A DNA stretch of 64,000 bases. It comes from Bradyrhizobium sp. 186. Lineage in GTDB: Bacteria > Pseudomonadota > Alphaproteobacteria > Rhizobiales > Xanthobacteraceae. Made by a program: the position numbers and the translations under genes. Of this stretch, positions 47,664 to 57,031 are shown in pieces. Each line of letters begins with the position of its first letter. Within the stretch, counting starts at the first letter, position 1. Where the stretch lies: assembly GCF_023101685.1 (NCBI RefSeq), contig NZ_CP082164.1, forward strand, positions 10,349,026 to 10,413,025. Direction: 5' to 3'. The notes beneath the pieces were generated by a model. The model made no database searches and was not told the origin of the DNA. It saw nothing but the letters and a program-made list of their open reading frames with translations.

Positions 47664-48968
47664 ATGACAGACTTCTCTCCCCGCGAAATCGTTTCCGAAC
47701 TCGACCGTTTCATTGTCGGCCAGGCCGACGCCAAGCGCGCGGTCTCGATCGCGCTACGCAACCGCTGGCGCCGGCAGCAGCTCGAAGGTTCCTTGCGCGA
47801 GGAAGTGCTGCCGAAGAACATCTTGATGATCGGCCCGACTGGCGTCGGTAAGACGGAGATTGCGCGGCGGCTCGCCAAGCTTGCGAATGCGCCGTTCCTG
47901 AAGGTCGAGGCGACGAAGTTCACCGAGGTCGGCTATGTCGGTCGCGACGTCGAGCAGATCGTGCGCGATCTCGTCGAGGTCGCGATCGCCCAGGTGCGCG
48001 AGCGCAAGCGCAAGGACGTGCATGCGCGCGCCCAGCTCGCCGCCGAAGAGCGCGTGCTCGACGCTCTGGTCGGCGCCAATTCCAGCGCAGCGACGCGGGA
48101 TTCCTTCCGCAAGAAGCTGCGCGCGGGCGAATTGAATGACAAGGAAATCGAGATCGAGACGCAGTCCTCCGGCAGCGGTTTCCCGATGTTCGAGATTCCG
48201 GGCATGCCGGGCGCGCAGATGGGCGCGGTCTCGATCGGCGACATCTTCGGCAAGCTCGGCGGCCGCAGCAAGACGCGGCGGCTGACGGTGGAAAGCTCGC
48301 ACGAGATCCTCGTCAACGAGGAATCCGACAAGCTGCTGGACAACGATCAGTTGACCCTGGAGGCGATCAGCGCGGTCGAGAACAACGGCATCGTATTTTT
48401 GGACGAGATCGACAAGATCTGCGCCCGCGAGGGCCGCGTCGGTGGCGACGTCTCACGCGAAGGCGTGCAGCGCGATCTGCTGCCGCTGATCGAGGGCACC
48501 ACGGTGTCGACCAAGCACGGCGCGGTGAAGACCGACCACATCCTGTTTATTGCGTCGGGCGCCTTCCACGTCGCCAAGCCGTCGGACCTGCTGCCGGAAT
48601 TGCAAGGCCGCCTGCCGATCCGGGTCGAATTGCAGCCGCTGACCCGCGACGACATGCGGCGCATCCTGACCGAGCCCGAGGCCTCGCTGATCAAGCAATA
48701 TGTCGCGCTGCTGCAAACCGAGGGTGTTGCGCTCGACATCACCGACAGCGCCATCGATGCGCTCGCCGACGTCGCGGTCGCCGTCAATTCGACGGTCGAG
48801 AACATCGGCGCGCGCCGGCTCCAGACCGTGATGGAGCGCGTCCTGGACGAAATCTCCTTCAGCGCGCCCGACCGCAACGGCGAGACCATCAGGGTCGACG
48901 CCGACTATGTGCAGAAGCACGTCGGCGACCTCGCCAAGAACGCCGATCTGAGCCGGTTCATTTTGTAA
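47664..48968 (+). CDS. hslU: HslU, ATPase subunit of the HslUV protease
   Basis: This 434-residue AAA+ unfoldase has Walker [18 protein letters not shown] near residue 55, Walker [11 protein letters not shown] near residue 248 after a middle I-domain (about 100-230), and the pore loop GYVGRDV. The C-terminal tail DLSRFIL inserts into HslV. Together they degrade misfolded proteins. It is separated from hslV by two unrelated genes. Confidence 0.97.
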   Translation: MTDFSPREIVSELDRFIVGQADAKRAVSIALRNRWRRQQLEGSLREEVLPKNILMIGPTGVGKTEIARRLAKLANAPFLKVEATKFTEVGYVGRDVEQIVRDLVEVAIAQVRERKRKDVHARAQLAAEERVLDALVGANSSAATRDSFRKKLRAGELNDKEIEIETQSSGSGFPMFEIPGMPGAQMGAVSIGDIFGKLGGRSKTRRLTVESSHEILVNEESDKLLDNDQLTLEAISAVENNGIVFLDEIDKICAREGRVGGDVSREGVQRDLLPLIEGTTVSTKHGAVKTDHILFIASGAFHVAKPSDLLPELQGRLPIRVELQPLTRDDMRRILTEPEASLIKQYVALLQTEGVALDITDSAIDALADVAVAVNSTVENIGARRLQTVMERVLDEISFSAPDRNGETIRVDADYVQKHVGDLAKNADLSRFIL

Positions 48969-48998
48969 TTTTGGGCTGCCGCGCTATTGATCGAGCCG

Positions 48999-49156
48999 TC
49001 GTCCTGGCCTAGTGCGCAGTTGCGCACGGGGGGCCGGGACCAGTACCCACCAGCGGTCCTTGTTGAAACAGATGGCGGCTCCGATCTCGGCTCAAACGAC
49101 CTGCTGTGGTTATGGGTCCCGGATCAGCGCTCACGTCGTTCGCTTGTCCGGGACGA
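48999..49156. repeat. Diverged family A repeat
   Basis: CGTCCTGGCC...GGCCGGGACC at the left and GGTTATGGGTCCCGG...GTCCGGGACGAC at the right keep the family A ends with decayed interior. It occupies most of the 200 bp between hslU and the next gene. Confidence 0.5.
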
Positions 49157-49168
49157 CAGTGGAGTTTT

Positions 49169-50311
49169 ATGCACGGCGGGTGCCACGTGCGCGTTAGCAC
49201 TTGGCAAACCCCCTGGCGGCTGCTGCTCGCGATCAACGCCGCAATCATCGTCGGCGTGTTCATCCATAAGATCCAGCTGCCGCCCTACGTTCCCTACGTC
49301 CATCTCCTGGTCGACTATCATTTCGGCTTCATCAAGCGGGCGCTGATCGGGGCGGTGGTCGCGCTGTTCACGGCGAAGGTGCCGGTCTGGCTGGTGTTCG
49401 CGCTCGGCGGCGCGACCTGGCTGGTGACGCTCGGGCTATACGCAAAGCTGTTCCGGAAGACGTTTGGCTTCACCGCAAAGACGCTGCCGCTGTTCGTCTT
49501 CATCGCGGGCTCGCCGTTCTTTCTCAAGAACTTCATGCACACGCTCGGCCATTTCGACATCTATGGCTGCGCGCTGGCGATCATCCTGCTGCTGCTGCCC
49601 GCGGGATCAGTTCTGTTCGTGGCAACGGCCGCGCTGTTCTCGATCATTCTGGTGTTGATCCATCACATCCATCTGCTGATGTATGTGCCGACGATCATCA
49701 CCATCGTCGTGATCAGGCACTACCTGACTTACGGCCTCAATCGTACCAACGTCACGTTCGGTATCGTTTCCTTGCTCATCGTCTCCGCGCTGTTCTTCGC
49801 CGCGCAGTTTCTGGGGGCGATGCCGGTTCCGGAAGCGGATTTCGTGGTGTACCTGAAGGGACGCATGGCCGATCCCTCGCGTACCGAGCTGCTGCAATTC
49901 AGCTACATCTGGTATCAGCCGTTGGCGACGGAGATTTCGGACACCTGGGGACGCCTGCCGCACAACATCCTCGGCGTGCCCGTGTTCGCGTTGCTGATCT
50001 GGCTGCACACGCCGCTGTGGCGCTATTTTGTAGGCCTGATCGGCGCACTCGAAAGCGGAGCGCATCGCCGTCTTGTCGCCACCGCGCTGGTCGGCGTCAG
50101 CCTTGCCTATGTCGTGATGTTCGCGATGGTATTCGACTATTCGCGCTGGATCTCGAACTGGGCGGTCTGCATGTTCCTGATCCTGCATGCGGTGAAGATG
50201 CTGCCGGCGACGCGCGAGACACCGCCGGTTCCGGCGGAAGACCGCGACACAAATATCTTCGGCCTGATCGTCACGCTGATCCCACGCGTCGGAATCGTCC
50301 GGCCATTCTAG
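49169..50311 (+). CDS. Polytopic membrane protein of unknown function
   Basis: This protein of about 380 residues has some nine to ten hydrophobic segments spread over its length. It has a conserved-looking loop after the first helix (PYVHLLVDYHFGFIKRALIG) and His-rich helices in the middle (LIHHIHLLMYV). A long extracytoplasmic loop follows (EADFVVYLKGRMADPSRTELLQF). The overall shape recalls polymerases or glycosyltransferases of the GT-C type, but I see no catalytic signature that proves it. ATG 49169 follows GGAG; upstream in-frame sequence is repeat DNA. It stands alone. Confidence 0.78.
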   Translation: MHGGCHVRVSTWQTPWRLLLAINAAIIVGVFIHKIQLPPYVPYVHLLVDYHFGFIKRALIGAVVALFTAKVPVWLVFALGGATWLVTLGLYAKLFRKTFGFTAKTLPLFVFIAGSPFFLKNFMHTLGHFDIYGCALAIILLLLPAGSVLFVATAALFSIILVLIHHIHLLMYVPTIITIVVIRHYLTYGLNRTNVTFGIVSLLIVSALFFAAQFLGAMPVPEADFVVYLKGRMADPSRTELLQFSYIWYQPLATEISDTWGRLPHNILGVPVFALLIWLHTPLWRYFVGLIGALESGAHRRLVATALVGVSLAYVVMFAMVFDYSRWISNWAVCMFLILHAVKMLPATRETPPVPAEDRDTNIFGLIVTLIPRVGIVRPF

Positions 50312-50354
50312 GAGGCTGTTGAGATACGTTTGCTTGCAGCCGCAGTGGAGGTGC

Positions 50355-50483
50355 GCTCCCTCTCCCGCTTGCGGGGGAGGGTTGGGGAGGGGGTGTCTCC
50401 GCAGAGGGATTCCCCAAGACGAAAGAACCCTCACCCGCCGCGCTCTTCGAGCGCGTCGACCTCTCCCGCAAGCGGGAGAGGTG
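50355..50483. repeat. Interspersed palindromic repeat, family B
   Basis: CTCCCTCTCCCGCTTGCGGG at the left and CCTCTCCCGCAAGCGGGAGAGG at the right, with the inner stem GCGCTCTTCGAGCGC. It separates two converging genes. Confidence 0.8.
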
Positions 50484-50497
50484 AACCGAGCGCGCGG

Positions 50498-51088
50498 TTA
50501 GAATCTCGCCCGACGAATCCGGACGTAAAGCGCGCCCTCGCCGCCATGGCCGACGCCGGCCTCCTCGAAGCCCACCACGAAGGCGCGGAATTCCGGCAGG
50601 CTCAGCCATTCCGGCACCTGGCGGCGGAGCACGCCGCTTTCACCACCGCTGCGGCCCTTGCCGGTGATGACGAGCACGAAGGTCAGGCCGTCGTGATGGG
50701 CGCGCTGCAGGAAACCGGCCAAAGCGCGATGGGCGCGCATCTGGGTCATGCCGTGCAGATCGAGCCGTGCCTCGATCTCGCTGCGCCCGCGCGACAGTTT
50801 TGTGCGCTCGCGCTTGCCGAGCGGGGCCAGCGGCGGCACGGCAGGCTTTGATGGACGTGGCGCTGGCGCCGCGGCCATCGGCTTCGTCGGCGTTGGGGAC
50901 CTGACGACCGGCGTTGCAGGCGAGGGTTCGGCGCGCGATGCGGCATGCGCCTTCGCCACGCGATGCTTCCTCAGCGGCTTGACCTGCTTTGCGACGAGAT
51001 CCCACAGCTCGCGGTCTTCCTGGCTCAGCCCGCGACGGCGCGGCGAGGGACGAGGCTCCAGCACGGGCGGGCGGGACGATCGCTTCAT
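50498..51088 (-). CDS. Smr-domain protein
   Basis: This 196-residue protein has a basic, Pro/Ala-rich N-terminal half (about residues 1-100) and a C-terminal Smr domain: LDLHGMTQMRAHRAL near residue 110, VITGKGRSGG near 140 and GEGALYVRIRR at the end. Stand-alone Smr proteins act as nicking endonucleases or ribosome-collision nucleases in other bacteria; which applies here is unknown. It starts inside the mltA stop (ATGA), so the two are coupled. Confidence 0.9.
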   Translation of the reverse strand: MKRSSRPPVLEPRPSPRRRGLSQEDRELWDLVAKQVKPLRKHRVAKAHAASRAEPSPATPVVRSPTPTKPMAAAPAPRPSKPAVPPLAPLGKRERTKLSRGRSEIEARLDLHGMTQMRAHRALAGFLQRAHHDGLTFVLVITGKGRSGGESGVLRRQVPEWLSLPEFRAFVVGFEEAGVGHGGEGALYVRIRRARF

Positions 51089-52629
51089 TGTCGATGGGGA
51101 CGACTTTTCACGGGTCGGCGCGGTTCAGGCTCTATCACGGGACGCGGCACCGGCAGTGGGACCGGGCTCGCAGCGGCAACCGTGTCGCTCTTGGCTAGCG
51201 CGGCGGTCGCGGCGGGAGCCACCGGCTTGGCCGAATCCTTCGCCGGATCGGTTTGCGGAAACAGTTTTGCGATCTTCTCCGACGGCCGCGGATCCGGCAC
51301 GGGCAGCCTCGAGCCGCGGGCGACGGGATCAACGCCCTTCGGCACCAGCATGACGAAATGCATGGCGTGCCGGAGCCGCCCGGAGACACGGCCGGCGTCC
51401 TGGCCCGCGCCAAAATAGAGATCGGCGCGGGCCGGGCCGATGATGGCCGAGCCGGTGTCCTGCGCGATCATCAGGCGATGGAACGGCGTCTTGGATCGCT
51501 CGGAATCGATCGGCAGCTCGCCTTCGATGAAGAACGGCGTGCCGTAGACATGCAGCGATTTGTCCACCGCGATCGAACGGCCGGCCGTCAACGGAATACC
51601 TTGCGCGCCCACCGCCTCGTCCTTGTCGGACAGGTTGACCTCGCGGAAGAAGATGTAGGAGCGGTTCTGGCGCCGCAACTCCTTGGCGCCTTCAGAGTTT
51701 TGCGCCATCCACTCCCTGATCTTCTGCATCGACATCTCCTCCTTCGGGATGATGCCGCGCTCGATCAGGATGCGCCCGACGGCGGTGTAGGGAAAGCCGT
51801 TATAGGCGTCGTAGTTGAGCCGGACCGTGCTGCCGTCGTCCAGCTTGATCCGCGCCGAGCCCTGGATCTGCGCGAACAGCAGATCGGTCGGGTCCTTGAG
51901 CCAGGCGATCTCGAGTCCGCGACCGGCGATCTTGCCATCCTCGATCTCGCCGCGATCGTAATAGGGCACCAGCTTGCGGCGGCCGATCTTGCGGTAGACC
52001 GGACCCTTGTTGGGCAGGTTGACCGAATCCTGCTTGTAGCCGCGCACGAACAGGTTCGAAGGCCGGCGATAGACCGGAACGTTGAAGACATCGGTCTGGG
52101 TGCGCGAGCCGTCCAGCACCGGCTCGTAATAGCCGGTGACAAAACCGTCGGGCTCGCCGAGGCGCGAGATGCGCAGCGGCGCAAAGTTCTCCTCGAAGAA
52201 GGTTTTCGCCTTGGCGTCGTCGGTGAGTTCGAGCGATTTGACGATCCGGCAAGGTTCGCTCAGCGAGGCGGCCAAAGCCTTAGCTTCGACCTTGGGTTCA
52301 GCCGCGGCGGTCTGCGCATTGATCGAGCGGCAGCTCGCGCGGAACGTCTTGTAGGCGGCGAGATGATCGTCGTCGCTCCAGCCTTTCACGTCGGCCCAGG
52401 CCAGCGGCAGATATTGCGTGCCAGGGATTTCGAACGGAAGCGGCAGTGGGGGATAGGGCAAGGCCCGCGCAGGAGCGGCAGCCAATTCGGGAAGATGGTG
52501 ATGATGGCTGCGGTAGTGGCGCCGCGCCGCCTCGGCGCCGAGCGAAAACGACGACAGCGCGACGACACCTGCGCAAAGCGCCGTCGCGCTGTTTTTCAGG
52601 AATGCCTTAATTCGCGCTTCCGGTGCCAA
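51085..52629 (-). CDS. mltA: Membrane-bound lytic murein transglycosylase A
   Basis: This enzyme of up to 514 residues cleaves peptidoglycan to anhydromuropeptides. It has an N-terminal hydrophobic signal (about residues 14-34) without a clear lipobox, a His-rich patch (HYRSHHHHLPE), then the MltA barrel (GYYEPVLDGSRTQTDVFNVPVY) and the 3D domain with the catalytic-type motif AQDTGSAIIGPARADLYFG near residue 380. A long Pro/Ala-rich tail follows. The only start before the signal is TTG 52629, overlapping timA by 23 bp, so the start is uncertain. Confidence 0.92.
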   Translation of the reverse strand: MAPEARIKAFLKNSATALCAGVVALSSFSLGAEAARRHYRSHHHHLPELAAAPARALPYPPLPLPFEIPGTQYLPLAWADVKGWSDDDHLAAYKTFRASCRSINAQTAAAEPKVEAKALAASLSEPCRIVKSLELTDDAKAKTFFEENFAPLRISRLGEPDGFVTGYYEPVLDGSRTQTDVFNVPVYRRPSNLFVRGYKQDSVNLPNKGPVYRKIGRRKLVPYYDRGEIEDGKIAGRGLEIAWLKDPTDLLFAQIQGSARIKLDDGSTVRLNYDAYNGFPYTAVGRILIERGIIPKEEMSMQKIREWMAQNSEGAKELRRQNRSYIFFREVNLSDKDEAVGAQGIPLTAGRSIAVDKSLHVYGTPFFIEGELPIDSERSKTPFHRLMIAQDTGSAIIGPARADLYFGAGQDAGRVSGRLRHAMHFVMLVPKGVDPVARGSRLPVPDPRPSEKIAKLFPQTDPAKDSAKPVAPAATAALAKSDTVAAASPVPLPVPRPVIEPEPRRPVKSRPHRQ

Positions 52630-53311
52630 CCAGCTTCCAGTTCGGATCGCGAGAGGAGATGTCGCGGGCGAAAGTCCAGATGTCGGTGATGTCGGCGACC
52701 GTGTCGGCGCTGCCGTCGACGATGTTGCCGGTCTTATCGCGGGTGGCCGAGATCATCTGCGAGACGAAGCGTACGGTGAGCTGCGCGGTACGGTCGCGCA
52801 GCTCGGCGCCGACCAGCTCAGCCTTGTCGATCGAGACGAAGCGTGTCTCGGTCTTCTGCTCGTTCTTCTCGCGCTCCTTGATCGCCGCATCGAAGCTCTC
52901 ATAGACCTCCGACGACAGCAGGTCGCGCAGCGCACGACGGTCGCCATTGGCGAATGCCAGCACGATCATCTCATAAGCGCCGCGGGCGCCGGACAGGAAG
53001 TGGCGCGGATCGAAGGCAGAGTCCTTCTCGACGATGGCATCCAGGCCCTGCGCCAGCGCGGTGCCCGGCTCGGTCAAATCCTTCCAGCGGTCGGAAGGCG
53101 GGGCGGGCTCGGCCGTCGGCGCCAGCGGAGCCTGATCGATCACCTTGCCTGGCATGGTGATGACGTTCTTGTCCTGGGCACCCCCTAGCGCATTGCGGGC
53201 GGTGCGGTCGAACGGCGGCCTCTCATTGCCCGTCCGCTGCCCCAGCACGCTGCGCAGCCGCAGGAAAATAAAGACCGCCAGCGCTAGGAAGATGATGGTG
53301 TAGATGTCCAC
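52607..53311 (-). CDS. timA: Tim44-domain inner-membrane protein
   Basis: This 234-residue protein has one N-terminal membrane helix (MDIYTIIFLALAVFIFLRL), a Pro-rich linker and a C-terminal Tim44-like (NTF2-fold) domain (about residues 95-232: FDPRHFLSGARGAYEMIVLAFANGD, ending WTFARD...DPNWKLVGTG). Alphaproteobacterial TimA is related to mitochondrial Tim44 and binds membrane partners in Caulobacter. It is the first gene of timA-mltA-smr. The gene usually lies near secB, as it does here. Confidence 0.9.
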   Translation of the reverse strand: MDIYTIIFLALAVFIFLRLRSVLGQRTGNERPPFDRTARNALGGAQDKNVITMPGKVIDQAPLAPTAEPAPPSDRWKDLTEPGTALAQGLDAIVEKDSAFDPRHFLSGARGAYEMIVLAFANGDRRALRDLLSSEVYESFDAAIKEREKNEQKTETRFVSIDKAELVGAELRDRTAQLTVRFVSQMISATRDKTGNIVDGSADTVADITDIWTFARDISSRDPNWKLVGTGSAN

Positions 53312-53395
53312 GTCGTATTCGCTTTCTGGTCTTTTCAGAGGTCTTCGCCGGGAAAATCAATCCGGCCAGTAGACCGTTCCATACGGAAACGGCAA

Positions 53396-53428
53396 GTCTA
53401 CATCGCCATTCAGGTCTACATTGCCATT
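53396..53428. repeat. Short direct repeat upstream of timA
   Basis: GTCTACATCGCCATT (53396-53410) and GTCTACATTGCCATT (53414-53428) are two copies with one difference and an 18-bp period. They lie 85-117 bp before timA and may be a tandem binding site. The rest of the 416-bp timA-secB gap (to 53727) shows no gene; the fxsA gene found there in some relatives is not seen. Confidence 0.4.
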
Positions 53429-53727
53429 TTAGGCCCAGCGTCACGTCCGCCGGATGTAGGCACGAAATCTTGCCAGGCCAATGGCGCCTTTTGGCACAGC
53501 GCCAAGTGTAGCGCGTTTTATGCTTAAGGGGAAACCCGATCCTGCCCGGAAATCGCGCATCTTCAATCGTTTAAGCCGCAATTTCGTAAGCAGGCCGGGT
53601 GGAACGTCACAGTTGTGGGCACGGCCAGGATTCCCCCTCCGGGGCCGTTCGTCCTTGTGGAACGAGGTGGCCTTATGTTAGCCAACCGCCGCGAAATTCA
53701 GCCCCATTCGGGTAAGGAGAGACTCTT

Positions 53728-54210
53728 ATGACCAACGGCAATGGCACCCCTCCCGAGGCGGCCCAGGCTCCCCAGCTCAACGTGCTGGCGCAATATACCA
53801 AGGACCTCTCGTTCGAGAATCCGAATGCGCCGAGCTCACTCCAACAGCAGGGCCAGCCGCCCCAGATCAACATCCAGATCAACGTCAGCGCCAATAACCT
53901 CAGCGAACAGGAGTTCGAGGTGACGCTGTCGGTTGAAGGCAAGGCCGAGACCGCGGGCAAGGTGATGTTCTCGTTCGAGCTCGCTTATGCCGGCGTGTTC
54001 CGGATTGCCAACGTGCCGAAGGAAAATTTGCATCCGCTGGTCATGATCGAGTGCCCGCGGCTGTTGTTCCCGTTCGCGCGTGAGATCATCGCGACCGCGG
54101 TCCGCGACGGCGGGTTCCCGCCCCTGATGCTGGATCCGGTCGATTTCGTCGGGCTGTACCGCCAGAACATGGAGCGGCAAATGGCCGCTCAGCCGAGCGG
54201 TCAGGCCTAA
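53728..54210 (+). CDS. secB: Protein-export chaperone SecB
   Basis: This 160-residue tetrameric cytoplasmic chaperone keeps preproteins unfolded and hands them to SecA. The core reads [19 protein letters not shown] near residue 16, then [21 protein letters not shown] and [27 protein letters not shown] near residue 115. GGAGAG precedes the ATG. Its stop codon overlaps the stop of the convergent dnaQ gene by 4 bp. Confidence 0.97.
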   Translation: MTNGNGTPPEAAQAPQLNVLAQYTKDLSFENPNAPSSLQQQGQPPQINIQINVSANNLSEQEFEVTLSVEGKAETAGKVMFSFELAYAGVFRIANVPKENLHPLVMIECPRLLFPFAREIIATAVRDGGFPPLMLDPVDFVGLYRQNMERQMAAQPSGQA

Positions 54211-54923
54211 CCGGCCGGATTGACCGTCGGGACGGGCAGGAACTCGTTCCAGATCGCCTTGTCGCCGAGCGTGGCAATGAAGGCCCGGTGGGCCTCGCGC
54301 TCGGCGTCCGAAATCCGCGGCGCAAGCGGCATCGGCCGCTGCCGCCGCGTGACCTCGCCCGTCGCACCGACGCGAATCTCCTCGTTCTCCGAGGCCAGGA
54401 TCAGTTGCGACTGCCGGGCCCCAATCAGGTCGACATAGACTTCAGCCAACAGTTCGGCGTCGAGCAGCGCGCCGTGCTTGGTGCGGTGCGAATTGTCGAT
54501 CGCATAGCGTGAGCAGAGATCGTCGAGCCGGTTGGACACGCCGGGATGCTTGCGCCGCGCCAGCAACAGCGTATCGACCAGGCGCTCGCGCGGAATTGCC
54601 GCTCGCTTGATGCGGTCGAGCTCGGCGTTGATGAAGCTGATGTCGAACGAGGCGTTGTGGATCACCAGCGGCGCATCGCCGATGAACTCGATAAACTCGT
54701 CGACGACCTCGTGGAACAGCGGTTTCGTCGTCAGAAATTCGGCCGACAGCCCGTGCACCGCAAAGGCTTCCGCCGGCATGTCCCTTTCAGGATTGATGTA
54801 GCGGTGGAACGTCTGCCCCGTCGGCATGCGGTTGTAAATCTCGACGCAGCCGACTTCGACCAGGCGATCGCCGCGCAGAGGATCGAGGCCGGTGGTTTCG
54901 GTGTCGAGAACGATTTCGCGCAT
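54207..54923 (-). CDS. dnaQ: DNA polymerase III epsilon subunit
   Basis: This 238-residue proofreading 3'-5' exonuclease shows the DEDDh motifs: [12 protein letters not shown] at the start, [13 protein letters not shown] near residue 88, and [14 protein letters not shown] near residue 150. The C-terminal tail binds the polymerase alpha subunit. ATG 54923 is set by the conserved start. It lies 28 bp after coaE and shares a likely transcript with coaE, maf and ppsR. Confidence 0.95.
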   Translation of the reverse strand: MREIVLDTETTGLDPLRGDRLVEVGCVEIYNRMPTGQTFHRYINPERDMPAEAFAVHGLSAEFLTTKPLFHEVVDEFIEFIGDAPLVIHNASFDISFINAELDRIKRAAIPRERLVDTLLLARRKHPGVSNRLDDLCSRYAIDNSHRTKHGALLDAELLAEVYVDLIGARQSQLILASENEEIRVGATGEVTRRQRPMPLAPRISDAEREAHRAFIATLGDKAIWNEFLPVPTVNPAG

Positions 54924-54951
54924 GATCTGAGAGGCCGTTTGAGGCGGCGAA

Positions 54952-55551
54952 TCAGGCTCGCCGCTGCGGCATCTTAACGACCTCGGCCAGAATGTCCTTG
55001 ATTTGAGCGCGCACCGGTTCAAGTCCGTGTGACGTATCCACCACGAAATCGGCGCGCTTGCGCTTCTCGGCATCGGGCGTCTGTTTGGCGATGATGGCGT
55101 CGAGCTTTGCTTCGTCCATCGTGCCCCGCGCCAGCACGCGCTCGCGCTGTAGTTCCGGCGAGGTCGACACCACGACCACGGCGTCGACGCGCTTTTCACC
55201 GCCGGTCTCGAACAGCAGCGGGATATCCAGAACCACGACCGGCGCTTGAGCCGCTTCCGCGTCGGCGAAGAATTTCTGGCGGGAGGCGCCGAGCATCGGA
55301 TGGACGATCTGCTCCAGCTGCTTGATGGCGGCGGGATCGTGCACCACGCGCGCGGACAGTTTTTGCCGATCGACCTTGCCGTTGACGGTGGTGCCGGGGA
55401 AGGCGGCCTCGATCGCGGGAGCGGCCTCACCCTCGTAGAGTTGATGGACGGCGGCATCGGCGTCGTAGACGGGGACGCCGGCCTCCGCGAACAATTTCGC
55501 GGTGGTGGATTTGCCCATCCCGATCGAGCCGGTCAGTCCCAAAATCCGCAT
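54952..55551 (-). CDS. coaE: Dephospho-CoA kinase
   Basis: This 199-residue enzyme performs the last step of coenzyme A synthesis. P-loop [18 protein letters not shown] is at the N-terminus, with [12 protein letters not shown] and [12 protein letters not shown] later. ATG 55551 (MRILGLTG) fits the family; a GTG at 55578 overlapping the maf stop by 4 bp is the alternative and would imply coupling. Usually aroE lies between coaE and maf in relatives; it is absent here. Confidence 0.94.
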   Translation of the reverse strand: MRILGLTGSIGMGKSTTAKLFAEAGVPVYDADAAVHQLYEGEAAPAIEAAFPGTTVNGKVDRQKLSARVVHDPAAIKQLEQIVHPMLGASRQKFFADAEAAQAPVVVLDIPLLFETGGEKRVDAVVVVSTSPELQRERVLARGTMDEAKLDAIIAKQTPDAEKRKRADFVVDTSHGLEPVRAQIKDILAEVVKMPQRRA

Positions 55552-55574
55552 CACCGCACAGCCATCTCTGTCAT

Positions 55575-56183
55575 TCACACCGCAACTAGCCGTTCGCGCC
55601 GCAGGAACGCAAGCAGCGGCAGCAGCGGCAAGCCGAGAATGGTGAAATGATCGCCCTCGATTCGCTCGAACAGGTGGATTCCCAGGCTCTCGAGTTGATA
55701 GGCGCCGACGCTTGACGTCACGGCGTCGCCGGCCGCATCGAGATAGGCCGAAAGCTCCGCCTCGGTCATCTGCCGCATGGTCATGCGGGCCACCGAGACG
55801 TCCTCGAAAATAATCTTTCCGTCGCGCGCCACGGCCGCGGCCGAATTCAGCTCGTGGCTCTTGCCGACGAGTTCGTGCAATTGCGCCATGGCCTGAGCGC
55901 GGCCTGAGGGCTTGTTGAAAAGACGATCGCCGAGAGCCAGCGTCTGGTCAGCGCCGATCACGTAGCTCCCGGGATGATGCGCCGAGACGGCTTTAGCCTT
56001 TTCACGTGCTAGCAACAGAGCAATCTCGCGCGGACTTGAAAGTTTTGACGTGCGCTGAATGCCGCGCTCGTCGATATCAGCCGTAATCGCCTTGAACTCC
56101 AGCCCGGCATTGGCCAGCAGCAATTTGCGCGCGCCGCTTTGCGAGGCCAGGATCAACGGAGATTTGCCGCGCCAAAGAGACAT
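55575..56183 (-). CDS. maf: Maf-family nucleotide pyrophosphatase
   Basis: This 202-residue Maf/YceF-type house-cleaning enzyme has the family motif [19 protein letters not shown] at the N-terminus, [18 protein letters not shown] near residue 75 and [11 protein letters not shown] near residue 160. Such proteins hydrolyse non-standard or methylated NTPs. It starts 8 bp after ppsR. Confidence 0.92.
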   Translation of the reverse strand: MSLWRGKSPLILASQSGARKLLLANAGLEFKAITADIDERGIQRTSKLSSPREIALLLAREKAKAVSAHHPGSYVIGADQTLALGDRLFNKPSGRAQAMAQLHELVGKSHELNSAAAVARDGKIIFEDVSVARMTMRQMTEAELSAYLDAAGDAVTSSVGAYQLESLGIHLFERIEGDHFTILGLPLLPLLAFLRRERLVAV

Positions 56184-56191
56184 CGCCGAAA

Positions 56192-57031
56192 CTATTCCGA
56201 GGGCCGGTTACGCTGCCGATCACTGTAGAGCTTCATGATCGCCGCTGCGGTTTCCTCGATCGACCGCCGCGTGACGTCGAGCAGCGGCCAGTCGTGCTTC
56301 GCGCTCAGCTTGCGCGCGAACGCGACCTCCTCGGCGACTGCCTGCCTGTCGGTATAGGTGTCGCTGCCGGAATCGGCCCCCATGGACAGCAGTCGGTTCT
56401 GCCGGACCTGGATCAGGCGTTCCGGTGTCGCGTGCAGGCTCACCACCAGCGGCCGGGTCAGCGTTTCCAGTTGGGCCGGCACCGGGATGCCGGGCACGAG
56501 CGGCACGTTGGCGGTGCGGATGCCCCGATTGGCAAGGTAGATCGACGTCGGCGTCTTCGAGGTACGGGAGACACCGACGAGCACAACGTCCGCGTCGTTA
56601 AGCCCTTCGACATGCTGACCGTCGTCATGGATCATCGTGTAGTTCAGCGCGTCGATGCGCTTGAAATATTCGGCGTTGAGCACGTGCTGGGCGCCGACCC
56701 GGCCGGTGGTCGCGGCACCGAGATAGGCCTCGAACATCTGCATCACCGGCCCGATGATCGACAGGCTGGGAACGTTGATGTCCTTGCACTTGCCCTCGAG
56801 CCGCGAGACCAGATCCTTCTCCAGGAGCGTGAACAGCACGATCCCCGGGGCTTCCTCGATCTCGTCGAGCACGCGATCGAGCTGCTTCTGGCTCCGTACC
56901 AACGGATAGACATGCTCGACCGGCGTCACGTTGGCGTATTGCGCGGCAACCGCGCGGGCCACGGTGATCAGCGTCTCGCCGGTGGAGTCGGAGACGAGGT
57001 GCAGATGGAAATAATTGTTCGAGGTCGGCAC
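56192..57031 (-). CDS. ppsR: Pyruvate,water/phosphate dikinase regulatory protein (DUF299)
   Basis: This 279-residue bifunctional kinase/pyrophosphorylase switches PEP synthase or pyruvate phosphate dikinase on and off by phosphorylating a Thr. It has the N-terminal [14 protein letters not shown], the P-loop-like [21 protein letters not shown] near residue 155 and NVPLVPG. Which dikinase it controls is not shown. A homologue of this gene is the first one beside the origin in Caulobacter. It is divergent from hemJ across the origin candidate. Confidence 0.93.
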   Translation of the reverse strand: MPTSNNYFHLHLVSDSTGETLITVARAVAAQYANVTPVEHVYPLVRSQKQLDRVLDEIEEAPGIVLFTLLEKDLVSRLEGKCKDINVPSLSIIGPVMQMFEAYLGAATTGRVGAQHVLNAEYFKRIDALNYTMIHDDGQHVEGLNDADVVLVGVSRTSKTPTSIYLANRGIRTANVPLVPGIPVPAQLETLTRPLVVSLHATPERLIQVRQNRLLSMGADSGSDTYTDRQAVAEEVAFARKLSAKHDWPLLDVTRRSIEETAAAIMKLYSDRQRNRPSE

